Of a stretch of 64,000 nucleotides of DNA, positions 26,940-34,945 are shown piece by piece (the first letter of the stretch is position 1; the number at the start of each line of letters is the position of its first letter). The position numbers and the translations under genes were made by a program. The notes beneath the pieces were generated by a model. That model worked only from the letters and a program-made list of their open reading frames with translations, had not been told where the DNA came from and searched no databases. Source of the DNA: Acinetobacter colistiniresistens (lineage in GTDB: Bacteria; Pseudomonadota; Gammaproteobacteria; Pseudomonadales; Moraxellaceae); assembly GCF_000413935.1 (NCBI RefSeq), contig NZ_KE340378.1, positions 278,627 to 342,626 of the forward strand, written 5' to 3'.

Positions 26940-27022
26940 CGCACGCTGTCCATAGAGAGGACCACATCTTGCGCCCAAATCGCTTAGCGATTCTTCAGGT
27001 TGAGGCAGTAATCAAGCGTGCG
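26940..27022 (+). promoter_or_regulatory. Structured 5' leader of the DEAD-box helicase mRNA
   Basis: CGCACGCT (26940-26947) can pair with AGCGTGCG (27015-27022), closing a domain that contains a hairpin AATCGC-TTA-GCGATT (26978-26992) and the start of a 29-codon ORF. Long leaders that control expression are known for cold-shock helicase genes such as deaD. Function here is inferred from structure and length only. Confidence 0.4.
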
Positions 27023-27058
27023 TTTAGTCCACATCGTCGTTATTCGGATCGCCGCTGA
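26969..27058 (+). CDS. Candidate 29-residue Arg-rich leader peptide
   Basis: TTG start with GAGAGG at 26955-26960, 8 bases upstream. It encodes MRPNRLAILQVEAVIKRAFS followed by PHRRYSDRR and TGA. Six or more Arg codons, regular codon use and a good ribosome binding site argue for translation. The unusual TTG start, lack of family and short length argue against. It sits inside the leader of the helicase mRNA, 98 bases before the helicase start, so it could be an attenuation peptide or a small basic protein. Confidence 0.4.
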   Translation: MRPNRLAILQVEAVIKRAFSPHRRYSDRR

Positions 27059-27133
27059 ATTTCATCTATTTTCAGCTTGAGTCGCTTTGCCGCTTGTTGC
27101 CGATGTCTATTTTTTGTATTTATTAAAATGGAG

Positions 27134-27147
27134 CACCCTTTAGGGTG
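27134..27147 (+). promoter_or_regulatory. Small hairpin hiding the helicase ribosome binding site
   Basis: CACCC (27134-27138), TTTA, GGGTG (27143-27147). The right arm contains the AGGGTG Shine-Dalgarno of the helicase ATG at 27157, so folding would reduce initiation, perhaps in a temperature- or helicase-dependent way. Confidence 0.4.
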
Positions 27148-27156
27148 AAACTCTCT

Positions 27157-29073
27157 ATGAGCAAAACTTTTGCCGAATTTTCTTTGCACGAAACTTTACA
27201 ACAAGCCCTAGAAGGTTTGGGTTTTACTACGCCAACTCCTGTGCAAGAACAAGCGATTCCAGCTGCGTTAGAAGGAAAAGATTTATTGGTTTCAAGCCAG
27301 ACTGGTTCTGGTAAAACAGCAGCATTCTTACTTCCTACATTAAACGCGTTAGCGGGTCAGGAAACTTTCGTGCCATTTAAAGAGCGCATGAAAGCTGTAA
27401 CCCAGCCGACAATTTTAGTTATCTCTCCTACACGTGAATTGGCTCAACAAGTTAGCCAAGACGCGATTGCATTTGTACGTCACATGAAAGGTGTTCGTAT
27501 TGCTGCAATTATGGGTGGTATGCCTTTTGGTAAACAAATCCAACAGCTTAAAGGTGCGCAAGTAGTTGTTGCGACTCCAGGTCGTTTACTTGATCTTGTA
27601 AACCGTCGTCAATTAAAGCTTGATAAAGTTGAATCTTTAATCGTTGACGAAGCTGACCGTATGCTTGATCTTGGCTTTGCTGAAGATTTAGAAGCGATTG
27701 GTGAATTAGCTGCTAACCGTAACCAAACGTTGATGTTCTCTGCAACTTTTGCAGATCGTATTATCCGTCTTGCTGAACGCATGATGAATGATCCACAACG
27801 TATTGCGATTGAAACGGGTCACAGCACCAACACTGATGTAACGCAAACATTACATTGGACTGATGGTTTTGAACACAAGAAAAAATTATTAACACATTGG
27901 TTGTCTGATGAGTCAGTAGACCAAGCTGTTGTGTTTGCAAGCACCCAAGAAGATACTGATATGCTGGCTGAAGAGTTGGCTGAAGCAGGTCACTCTGTTG
28001 TTGCGTTGCATGGTGCGATGCCACAAACAGTGCGTAACCGTCGTTTACGCAGCATCCGTGAAGGTCGTGCAAAAATCTTGGTTGCAACTGACGTAGCAGC
28101 ACGTGGTTTAGACGTACCAACAATTTCACACGTAATTAACTTCGGTTTACCGATGAAAAACGAAGACTATGTACACCGTATTGGTCGTACAGGTCGTGCG
28201 GGTCGTACAGGTCAAGCTGTGACTTTAGCAACCTATCGTGAGCGTGGTAAAATCCGTGCTTTAGAAGATTACTTAGATGCACGTTTAAATGTATCTGAAA
28301 TCGAAGGTTTAGAGCCATCTCCACCTCCTGCACGTTCAGGTCGTGATGGTGGTGGTCGTGGTCGCGGTGGTCGTGATGGCGGCGGTCGTGGTCGTGGTGG
28401 TTTCGGCGGTGGTCGTCGTTTTGAAGGTGAAGGTAACTTCAAACGTCGTGAAGGCGGTGATGATCGTCCACGTCGTAGCTTCGATGACAAACCTCGTGGC
28501 GAACGTCCATCATTTGGTGGTGAAGACCGTCCACGTCGCGAATTTAATTCAGATCGTCCACGCCGTGAAGGTGGTTTCGAAGACCGTCCACGTCGCGAGT
28601 TCAACTCTGATCGTCCACGCCGTGAAGGTGGTTTTGAAGACCGTCCGCGCCGCGAGTTCAATTCAGATCGCCCACGTCGTGAAGGTGGTTTTGATGATCG
28701 TCCAAAGCGTAGCTTCGGTGGTGAAGACCGTCCACGTCGCGAGTTCAACTCTGACCGTCCACGTCGTGAAGGTGGCTTCAATGATAAACCACGTTTTGAT
28801 TCGAATGATGACAACCGTGGCAACCGTGTAGACTACAAACCACGTCGTGAAGGTAGCTTCGGTGACCGTCCAAAACGTGATTTTGGTGATCGTCCACAAC
28901 GTGAAGGTGGCTTCGGCGACCGTCCAAAGCGTAGCTTCGGTGATGACCGTCCAAAACGCAGCTTCGGTGGTGATGATCGTCCAAAACGTAAGTTTGGTAG
29001 CGATGACCGTCCAGCGCGTAGTTCACGTGAAGAAACTTTCGGTGGCGACCGTCGTCGCAAAAACGATTTTTAA
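27157..29073 (+). CDS. DEAD-box ATP-dependent RNA helicase with long RGG-type tail
   Basis: 638 residues from ATG 27157 (MSKTFAEFSLHETLQQALEG). Core motifs: Q motif TPTPVQEQAIP, I SQTGSGKTAAF, Ia PTREL, II DEAD (VDEADRMLDLGF), III SAT, V ATDVAARGLD, VI HRIGRTGRAGR. The core ends near residue 385. The last 250 residues are Arg/Gly/Asp-rich, with about four near-identical repeats of DRPRREFNSDRPRREGGF and then DRPKRSFGG-type units, an RNA-binding and probably phase-separating tail. It resembles RhlE/CsdA-type helicases of cold adaptation and ribosome assembly; which one cannot be decided. Confidence 0.93.
   Translation: MSKTFAEFSLHETLQQALEGLGFTTPTPVQEQAIPAALEGKDLLVSSQTGSGKTAAFLLPTLNALAGQETFVPFKERMKAVTQPTILVISPTRELAQQVSQDAIAFVRHMKGVRIAAIMGGMPFGKQIQQLKGAQVVVATPGRLLDLVNRRQLKLDKVESLIVDEADRMLDLGFAEDLEAIGELAANRNQTLMFSATFADRIIRLAERMMNDPQRIAIETGHSTNTDVTQTLHWTDGFEHKKKLLTHWLSDESVDQAVVFASTQEDTDMLAEELAEAGHSVVALHGAMPQTVRNRRLRSIREGRAKILVATDVAARGLDVPTISHVINFGLPMKNEDYVHRIGRTGRAGRTGQAVTLATYRERGKIRALEDYLDARLNVSEIEGLEPSPPPARSGRDGGGRGRGGRDGGGRGRGGFGGGRRFEGEGNFKRREGGDDRPRRSFDDKPRGERPSFGGEDRPRREFNSDRPRREGGFEDRPRREFNSDRPRREGGFEDRPRREFNSDRPRREGGFDDRPKRSFGGEDRPRREFNSDRPRREGGFNDKPRFDSNDDNRGNRVDYKPRREGSFGDRPKRDFGDRPQREGGFGDRPKRSFGDDRPKRSFGGDDRPKRKFGSDDRPARSSREETFGGDRRRKNDF
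28515..28800 (+). repeat. In-frame tandem repeats coding the helicase RG tail
   Basis: A unit of about 54-57 bases coding DRPRREFNSDRPRREGGF-E/D recurs about four times with small codon differences, and shorter DRPKRSFG units follow to about 29000. Such arrays commonly vary in copy number between strains by slippage or recombination. Confidence 0.8.
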
Positions 29074-29097
29074 TCGTTAAAAACCGATAAAAACAAG

Positions 29098-29123
29098 AAG
29101 CCAGTTGAAAAACTGGCTTTTTT
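29098..29123 (+). terminator. Rho-independent terminator of the helicase gene
   Basis: AAGCCAGTT (29098-29106), GAAA loop, AACTGGCTT (29111-29119), then T's. Confidence 0.92.
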
Positions 29124-29183
29124 ATTTTGTCTCAGTCATGTAAAATCTAAAAAATGTGTACTAATTCAAACTTTATATAAGAA

Positions 29184-29396
29184 ATGAATAAGATTGAGCA
29201 AAATAACAGTCTTTTGAGTCAAACGTGGTCTTTCATGTGTAGTGAAGGATTGCCGTGTCTATTTGTCATTTTGATGCTCTGTAATGGCTTATTTTTTGCT
29301 TATGCGCTTTTTGATACCAATCATTCAGACACGTATAAGGTGAGTTCACAACATACAATAAACCAAACCGTTTCAAAGAATAACTACATAAATTAA
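29184..29396 (+). CDS. Possible small membrane protein
   Basis: 70 residues: MNKIEQNNSLLSQTWSFMCS, then a single hydrophobic segment (LPCLFVILMLCNGLFFAYALF) and a polar tail. The ribosome binding site is weak (AAGAA right before ATG). It lies between the helicase terminator and mlaF. The membrane segment and codon use make it plausible, but no family is recognised. Confidence 0.4.
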   Translation: MNKIEQNNSLLSQTWSFMCSEGLPCLFVILMLCNGLFFAYALFDTNHSDTYKVSSQHTINQTVSKNNYIN

Positions 29397-29491
29397 ATAA
29401 TCTTGATACATCGTTTATCAAAATAAAAACAAGCGTTTAATGTTTCAGTGTATAGTATGCGTGCATAAAAAGTGCAGGAATGAATGCCATT

Positions 29492-30310
29492 ATGAATAAC
29501 AAATCTCCTCTCGATAGCGAAGCCTTAATTGAAGTTAAAAACTTGAGCTTTAATCGAGGAGAACGCGTCATTTATGACGATATCAGTCTTAAAATTCGAC
29601 GTGGTCAAATTACTGCCATTATGGGACCGTCGGGTACGGGTAAGACAACTTTATTGCGTTTGATTGGTGGACAACTCAGTCCTGACCAAGGTGAAGTCCT
29701 GCTTGACGGTAAAAATATTGCGGCCATGTCTCGTCATGAGTTGTTCGCTGCGCGTGCACGTATGGGCATGCTATTTCAGAGTGGGGCATTATTTACCGAT
29801 ATGTCTGCCTATGAAAATGTTGCCTTTCCGATTCGCGCACATACCCAATTGCCTGAGCACCTGATTGCAGAACTGGTTGCCTTAAAACTGGAATCAGTTG
29901 GTTTGCGAGGGGCTGAGAAATTGATGCCATCGGAGCTATCAGGCGGTATGAACCGTCGTGTAGCATTGGCACGTGCGATTGCACTTGATCCTGAATTGAT
30001 TATGTATGATGAGCCTTTTGCGGGCCAAGACCCGATTGTAATGGGGGTCTTAACGCGTTTAATTCGTTCTTTACGCGAAGCTCTGGATTTGACGACCATT
30101 ATTGTTTCACATGATGTTGCAGAGACGCTTTCAATTGCCGATTATATTTATGTGGTTGCAGAAGGAAAAATTCAGGGCGAAGGTTCACCTGAACAATTAA
30201 AAAATCATGCTTCTCCTTTTGTTCGGCAGTTTTTGACAGGTTCGGCTGAGGGCCCTGTTGAATATCAATTTACTCACCAAGCATATTTAGATAACGAGGT
30301 TCGTCCATGA
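29492..30310 (+). CDS. mlaF: MlaF, ATPase of the Mla phospholipid transporter
   Basis: 272 residues from ATG 29492 (MNNKSPLDSEALIEVKNLSF); an upstream ATG at 29480 directly abuts the AGGA and is less likely. Walker A GPSGTGKTT, Q-loop LFQSGALF, signature ELSGGMNRR and Walker B ELIMYDEP are present. With MlaE it forms the inner-membrane ABC complex that moves phospholipids to keep outer-membrane lipid asymmetry. First gene of mlaFEDCB; its stop overlaps mlaE (ATGA). Confidence 0.96.
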   Translation: MNNKSPLDSEALIEVKNLSFNRGERVIYDDISLKIRRGQITAIMGPSGTGKTTLLRLIGGQLSPDQGEVLLDGKNIAAMSRHELFAARARMGMLFQSGALFTDMSAYENVAFPIRAHTQLPEHLIAELVALKLESVGLRGAEKLMPSELSGGMNRRVALARAIALDPELIMYDEPFAGQDPIVMGVLTRLIRSLREALDLTTIIVSHDVAETLSIADYIYVVAEGKIQGEGSPEQLKNHASPFVRQFLTGSAEGPVEYQFTHQAYLDNEVRP

Positions 30311-31086
30311 ATGCGATTGCCTGGTTAGGTAGACTCGTTATTGAGCGGATAAAGGGGATTGGTGCTGCGGCATTGATGCTCCTGCAAGTTTTATTTTCTA
30401 TGCCATCGAAAGGTGGTTTTCAGCGCTTTATTTATCAGATGTATCGTGTAGGGGTCATGTCCCTGCTGATTATTGCAGTTTCAGGTTTATTTATCGGCGC
30501 TGTTCTTGGCTTACAGATGTATAGCATTCTTGTGACATTTGGTAGCGAGGCAATGCTCGGTACGGCAATTTCATTAACACTCCTGCGTGAATTGGCTTCA
30601 GTTGTTGCCGCGTTATTATTTGCGGGGCGGGCAGGTTCAGCTTTAACGGCTGAAATTGGTTCCATGAAACAGAGTGAACAACTTGCCAGTATGGAAATGA
30701 TTGGGGTTGATCCACTTCGACAAATCGTGTCACCACGGTTATGGGCGGGGATCGTCAGTTTGCCGATGCTCACCGTGATTTTTGCAACTATTGGTATTGT
30801 TGGTGGCAAGCTGGTGGGTGTTGATTTTTTAGGTGCCGATGAAGGTTCGTTTTGGAGTGGAATGCAAAACAGTGTGCAATTCTGGCATGACATCTTCAAT
30901 GGCACCATCATCAAAAGTATTGTCTTTGCTTTAATTTGTACATGGGTAGCGGTTTATCAAGGTTATGCTTGTGACCCAACACCAGAAGGGATTGCAACTG
31001 CGATGACCAGAACAGTCGTATATTCCTCTCTTTGTGTATTAGGTTTTGATTTCGTGTTGACTGCGGTCATGTTCGGAGGGATTTAA
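30307..31086 (+). CDS. mlaE: MlaE, permease of the Mla phospholipid transporter
   Basis: 259 residues with five to six membrane segments, of the MlaE/YrbE permease family: AALLFAGRAGSALTAEIGSM, EQLASMEMIGVDPLRQIVSP and the C-terminal GYACDPTPEGIATAMTRTVV. It is the transmembrane subunit pairing with MlaF, MlaD and MlaB. ATGA overlap with mlaF and TAATG overlap with mlaD show tight translational coupling. Confidence 0.96.
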   Translation: MNAIAWLGRLVIERIKGIGAAALMLLQVLFSMPSKGGFQRFIYQMYRVGVMSLLIIAVSGLFIGAVLGLQMYSILVTFGSEAMLGTAISLTLLRELASVVAALLFAGRAGSALTAEIGSMKQSEQLASMEMIGVDPLRQIVSPRLWAGIVSLPMLTVIFATIGIVGGKLVGVDFLGADEGSFWSGMQNSVQFWHDIFNGTIIKSIVFALICTWVAVYQGYACDPTPEGIATAMTRTVVYSSLCVLGFDFVLTAVMFGGI

Positions 31087-31763
31087 TGAAATCACGTACT
31101 AGTGAGCTGGCCGTAGGTATTTTTGTCATTATCTTCGGTATCGCTCTATTTTTTCTTGCGATGAAAGTCAGTGGCTTAGTGGGTACTAATTTACGTGATA
31201 GCTATAGCATGACAGCGCAGTTTGATAACGTAAATGGTTTAAAACCACGTGCAAAAGTGACGATGAGTGGTGTGACCATTGGTCGCGTTGAATCGATTAC
31301 ATTGGATCCTGTGACACGTTTAGCAACAGTGAAATTTGATTTGGATGGTAAGTTGACCAGCTTTAATCCAGAACAGCTTAAAGAAGTTCAGAAGAATGCA
31401 CTTGAAGAATTGCATTACAGCTCTGATTATCAACAAGCTGATGCTGCGAAACAAAAAGAAATGGAACAGCAACTTATTGCTAACATGACCTCCATTACAA
31501 CTCTGGATGATGATGCTTATATCATGGTTGCAACCAATGGCCTGTTAGGTGAGAAATATTTGAAAGTTGTGCCAGGCGGCGGGATCAATTACCTGAAGCG
31601 TGGTGAAATGGTTTCAAATACTCAGGGTACAATGGATTTAGAAGATTTAATCAGCAAATTTATTACTGGTGGTGCTGCTAAAGCTACATCTAGCTCAACA
31701 ACGACCGAAGGCTCAAGCTCGCATTCAGCTACTGCGAATGCGGAACCTTCATTTGTTGAGTAA
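31086..31763 (+). CDS. mlaD: MlaD, MCE-domain lipid-binding subunit
   Basis: 225 residues. One N-terminal membrane anchor (LAVGIFVIIFGIALFFLAM), then the MCE domain (SMTAQFDNVNGLKPRAKVTM, SGVTIGRVESITLDP and GLLGEKYLKVVPGGG). Between the strands is an insert (residues about 85-125, PEQLKEVQKNALEELHYSSD) longer than in E. coli MlaD, as in other Acinetobacter proteins. The tail is Ser/Thr-rich. It forms the periplasmic hexameric ring of the Mla complex. Confidence 0.95.
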   Translation: MKSRTSELAVGIFVIIFGIALFFLAMKVSGLVGTNLRDSYSMTAQFDNVNGLKPRAKVTMSGVTIGRVESITLDPVTRLATVKFDLDGKLTSFNPEQLKEVQKNALEELHYSSDYQQADAAKQKEMEQQLIANMTSITTLDDDAYIMVATNGLLGEKYLKVVPGGGINYLKRGEMVSNTQGTMDLEDLISKFITGGAAKATSSSTTTEGSSSHSATANAEPSFVE

Positions 31764-31782
31764 TTCAGATTAGGAGATTGAA

Positions 31783-32415
31783 GTGAATACATTATTGAAA
31801 CAAACGCTAACAGCAAGCGTATTATCAACAATGCTTGCAAGTGCAGCATTTGCAGCACCAACTGAAACACCACCTGATTTTGTGAAGCGTGTGGCGGATG
31901 GTTTAATTACACGTTTAAAGGCAGATAATGCCAAATTACAGAACAACCCAGCGTTGGTGAGAACGATTATTCGCCAAAATCTTGATCCGTATGTAGACTC
32001 ACAAGCGTTTACACGTATCGTATTAGGGACATACGCGAATAACCAATATACCACTGCCGCACAGCGTGCTCAGTTTGAGCAGAACTTCCGTGCAGTGATT
32101 ATTGAGAACTATGGCGGTGCTTTTGCGAAATATACCAATGAAAGCTACACCATGCGTCCGTTTAAATCGACCAACAGTAAGAATCCTGTGGTGACTTTGG
32201 ACTTCTTGCATAATGGCGAGAAAATTCCTGTATCGTTCCAGTTAACCGACAACGGTAGTCAGTGGAAAGTACGTAATATCAATGTGTCTGGTATTGATTT
32301 AGGTTTGCAATTCCGCAATCAGTTTGCTGCAACAGTGCAACGTAGTGGCGGTGATATCAATAAAGCGATTGCAACATTTAAACCAGATGCAGATGCTGCT
32401 GTTAGCAAAAAGTAA
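31783..32415 (+). CDS. mlaC: MlaC, periplasmic phospholipid carrier
   Basis: 210 residues from GTG with AGGAGA at 31772-31777. Signal peptide MNTLLKQTLTASVLSTMLAS with cleavage after AFA. The mature protein is the MlaC/Ttg2D fold: LVRTIIRQNLDPYVDSQAFT, FRAVIIENYGGAFAKYTNES and WKVRNINVSGIDLGLQFRNQ. It shuttles phospholipid between the outer-membrane MlaA complex and MlaFEDB. It follows mlaD by 19 bases. Confidence 0.95.
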   Translation: MNTLLKQTLTASVLSTMLASAAFAAPTETPPDFVKRVADGLITRLKADNAKLQNNPALVRTIIRQNLDPYVDSQAFTRIVLGTYANNQYTTAAQRAQFEQNFRAVIIENYGGAFAKYTNESYTMRPFKSTNSKNPVVTLDFLHNGEKIPVSFQLTDNGSQWKVRNINVSGIDLGLQFRNQFAATVQRSGGDINKAIATFKPDADAAVSKK

Positions 32416-32426
32416 GTAGGTGACGG

Positions 32427-32714
32427 GTGATTCAGTATATTGATCAGCAACTTATCGTTTCGAAAACGATTAATTTTGCCAATGCAGAACAGATTTATCA
32501 GGCTGGCTTAAAGCATATTCAACAACATAAGAATTTTCCTTTAGTGGTTGATTTGTCTCAGTTAGAACAAGGTAATACTTTATCTTTGGCGGTATTGGTG
32601 CAATGGTTGCGTCAAACACCAGACAATAAAGGGCTGCATTTTAAAAATGTGTCTGAGAAAATGCTGAATATTATTCAGGCTTGCCATTTACAAGATGATT
32701 TGAAGCTCATTTAA
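32427..32714 (+). CDS. mlaB: MlaB, STAS-domain subunit
   Basis: 95 residues from GTG, with AGGTGA about 4-8 bases upstream. It is a STAS domain: FPLVVDLSQLEQGNTLSLAV, then LQWLRQTPDNKGLHFKNVSE-type helix and ACHLQDDLKLI. MlaB binds MlaF and stabilises the complex in the cytoplasm. It is the last gene of mlaFEDCB and is followed by a terminator. Confidence 0.93.
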   Translation: MIQYIDQQLIVSKTINFANAEQIYQAGLKHIQQHKNFPLVVDLSQLEQGNTLSLAVLVQWLRQTPDNKGLHFKNVSEKMLNIIQACHLQDDLKLI

Positions 32715-32732
32715 TCACAATCTTGTAGACCT

Positions 32733-32760
32733 AAAAAAAGCACCATTAGGTGCTTTTTTT
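32733..32760. terminator. Bidirectional rho-independent terminator
   Basis: AGCACC (32739-32744), ATTA, GGTGCT (32749-32754) with A7 on the left and T7 on the right. It ends both mlaFEDCB and the convergent transporter gene. Confidence 0.93.
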
Positions 32761-32761
32761 A

Positions 32762-33778
32762 TTAAATCCACTTTTTCCAACGGAAATAAATGGTTGGCCC
32801 AATTAAGAAGGTCAGTACTAAAGTAATGACAATTCCAAAACTGGTGGCTCCATGTGCAAAAGGCAAAACTTCAGTGTTCATACCATAGATACTGGCGATC
32901 AGCATGGGAGGTGCAAGCATGCTGGGTAAAATAGAGAAACGTTTAAAAGTTTCATTCATCTCGGTATTGGCAAAACCAGTGGTAATATCCAGTAAGAATT
33001 TGAGTTTTTGAAATAAGAAGGTGTTGTGCTCTAGCAGGGAGCGAACATCCTCACTCATTTCCCGAATATCAGCATCGTAAATATGACTGCCTAAAGCACG
33101 TGGCCGGGATAAGAAAGATAAGACACGGCGAAGGTCAGTAAGACAGAGCTGTGCTTTTCCTAACATATCTTCTTGATGTGCCAGTCGTGTAATCATATCG
33201 TCTAGATCTAGAATTTGTTCACGATGATGATCGTTTAGAACCTCGGCAGAATATTCTTCTAGATATTTATGCGTATCTTCCAGAATGTCTGAAAGCTCAT
33301 CGAGTTTGGACTCAAGTAGGCCCAATAAAATCCAGACCGGTTCTTTGTAATCGATACTGTAGTCATTACGCCTTGCTCTAGCCCGGAAGGCGCGAAAGGC
33401 GACAAGCTTTTCACCACGCAAGGTGATGAGTTGTTTTTTATCGAGCAAAAAGGCGACGGTATGCACGGTTGCTGCGAGTGTATTCTCGAGATCATCCTGT
33501 TCACGGTCAGACTGTAAATTTTTATTCTTTGTTAAAAAATATGTGCTGATATGTAGAATTCCATCATCATCGCGGTAAAATCGTGCAGATGAGGAGATGT
33601 CTTCTAGTGACTTTAATGTGGGTAGGTTTCGCTCATAAGCATCAAAGATCCATTGTTGTTCTTCTTGTGATGGAGCAATAAGATCGATCCAAACCAAATC
33701 AGGATGGAGGTCGAAACTTCCGTTGATGGTTGCGTCTTCAAGACTACCGCGCTCTGTGGCATAAAAGGCTTCAAGCAT
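32762..33778 (-). CDS. corA: CorA-family divalent metal transporter
   Basis: 338 residues from ATG 33778 (MLEAFYATERGSLEDATING) with AAGGAAAA about 8 bases upstream; the frame extending to 33883 is not needed. A long charged cytoplasmic domain with extended helices (ESKLDELSDILEDTHKYLEE) precedes two C-terminal membrane segments. The CorA loop motif YGMN is present (ASIYGMNTEVLPFAHG). It probably imports Mg2+ or a similar ion. The symbol is by family and the ion preference is not proven. Confidence 0.9.
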   Translation of the reverse strand: MLEAFYATERGSLEDATINGSFDLHPDLVWIDLIAPSQEEQQWIFDAYERNLPTLKSLEDISSSARFYRDDDGILHISTYFLTKNKNLQSDREQDDLENTLAATVHTVAFLLDKKQLITLRGEKLVAFRAFRARARRNDYSIDYKEPVWILLGLLESKLDELSDILEDTHKYLEEYSAEVLNDHHREQILDLDDMITRLAHQEDMLGKAQLCLTDLRRVLSFLSRPRALGSHIYDADIREMSEDVRSLLEHNTFLFQKLKFLLDITTGFANTEMNETFKRFSILPSMLAPPMLIASIYGMNTEVLPFAHGATSFGIVITLVLTFLIGPTIYFRWKKWI

Positions 33779-33945
33779 GTCTTTTTTCCTTGCGCAGTCC
33801 AGGTAAAGTTTCAGTCTGTTACCGAAAGCATGTATTTTAGACAAGGATGAGATGAAAAACACTTGCCTAAACGTTATTTTCACAAAAATTTTGTTACATA
33901 GCCTACTTTATCAGCATGACAGTTATATAAAACGGTTTTAATGAT

Positions 33946-34530
33946 ATGAATTCAATCTGTATTTTCTGTGGTTCTTCTCTTGGTAATGATCCAATTTATC
34001 AACACATGGCACAAGCAACGGGTCAGGCCATTGCAGCACAAGGAAAAACCTTGGTTTACGGCGGTGGTCGTTCGGGCTTGATGGGTGTGGTGGCTGATAG
34101 TGCGTTGCAGGCTGGTGGTCGCGTCATTGGTGTGATTCCAAATGCACTGGTTGATCGTGAGCTGGCACACCAAGGCTTAACCGAGTTGCATATTGTCAAT
34201 AATATGCATGAGCGTAAAACCAAAATGGCTGAATTATCGGATGCTTTTGTGGCATTGCCTGGAGGTGCAGGAACCTTGGAAGAAATTTTTGAACAATGGA
34301 CGTGGAGTCAGTTGGGGATTCATCAAAAACCTTGTGCATTTTTAAATGTTGATGGTTTTTACGACGACTTGATTAAAATGATCCAAGGCTCTGTAGATCG
34401 TGGTTTTAGTCAGGCCCGTTTTGTGGATACCTTGATTGTGGCAGAACAGATTGAAGTGATTCTTGCTGCATTCTCGACTTACCAGCCTGTGACACCAAAA
34501 TGGATGTCAACGACTGAAATTCAGGCCTGA
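33946..34530 (+). CDS. LOG-family protein (TIGR00730-type nucleotide phosphoribohydrolase)
   Basis: 194 residues. The family motif is PGGAGTLEEIFEQWTWSQLG near residues 104-123, with N-terminal ICIFCGSSLG and GGGRSGLMGVVAD. LOG proteins hydrolyse nucleoside 5'-monophosphates (cytokinin-activating activity in plants); the bacterial substrate is uncertain. It is 10 bases upstream of the NUDIX gene, forming a two-gene unit. Confidence 0.93.
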   Translation: MNSICIFCGSSLGNDPIYQHMAQATGQAIAAQGKTLVYGGGRSGLMGVVADSALQAGGRVIGVIPNALVDRELAHQGLTELHIVNNMHERKTKMAELSDAFVALPGGAGTLEEIFEQWTWSQLGIHQKPCAFLNVDGFYDDLIKMIQGSVDRGFSQARFVDTLIVAEQIEVILAAFSTYQPVTPKWMSTTEIQA

Positions 34531-34540
34531 GGAGCAATTT

Positions 34541-34945
34541 GTGAAAACCATAACTGTGGCAGCAGCTGTCATTTTGAATGAACAAAATCAATTGTTGTTA
34601 GTTCGGAAGCAGCATACTCACGCTTTTATGCAGGTGGGCGGGAAGCTTGAAGCTGATGAAGCCCCCGAGATCACGATGCAACGTGAGATTTTGGAGGAAA
34701 TTGGCTGTGAATCTGAGATTCAGCAATTTATTGGGCAATTTGAAACCGCTGCGGCCAATGAACCTGGGCATATCTTGGTGAGTTATGTATATGCAGTTGA
34801 ATTAAAACAGGCACCCCAAATTGCTGCAGAAATTGCAGAAATGAAATGGATTGACTTGGATGATCAAACCACCATATTGGCGCCTTTAACTAAAGAAGTT
34901 GTGATTCCATGGTGTCTGCGGCACCGAATGAACGTGTGTGTTTAA
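34541..34945 (+). CDS. NUDIX hydrolase
   Basis: 134 residues from GTG with GAGGAG 6 bases upstream. The NUDIX box is complete: GGKLEADEAPEITMQREILE followed by EIG (residues about 33-55). It should cleave a nucleoside diphosphate derivative; the substrate is unknown. Its last 56 bases overlap the 3' end of comF on the opposite strand. Coupled to the LOG gene upstream, so both may act on nucleotides. Confidence 0.92.
   Translation: MKTITVAAAVILNEQNQLLLVRKQHTHAFMQVGGKLEADEAPEITMQREILEEIGCESEIQQFIGQFETAAANEPGHILVSYVYAVELKQAPQIAAEIAEMKWIDLDDQTTILAPLTKEVVIPWCLRHRMNVCV

Noticed and set aside
28515..28800. Regular repeats that could suggest a CRISPR array
   Set aside because: The units are in frame with the helicase, lack unique spacers of constant length, and code one RG-rich tail.
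28269..29060. Long minus-strand and alternate-frame ORFs over the helicase tail
   Set aside because: They are mirror translations of the repeated Arg/Gly codons (poly Arg-Ser-Pro or Val-rich) and have no independent start or family.
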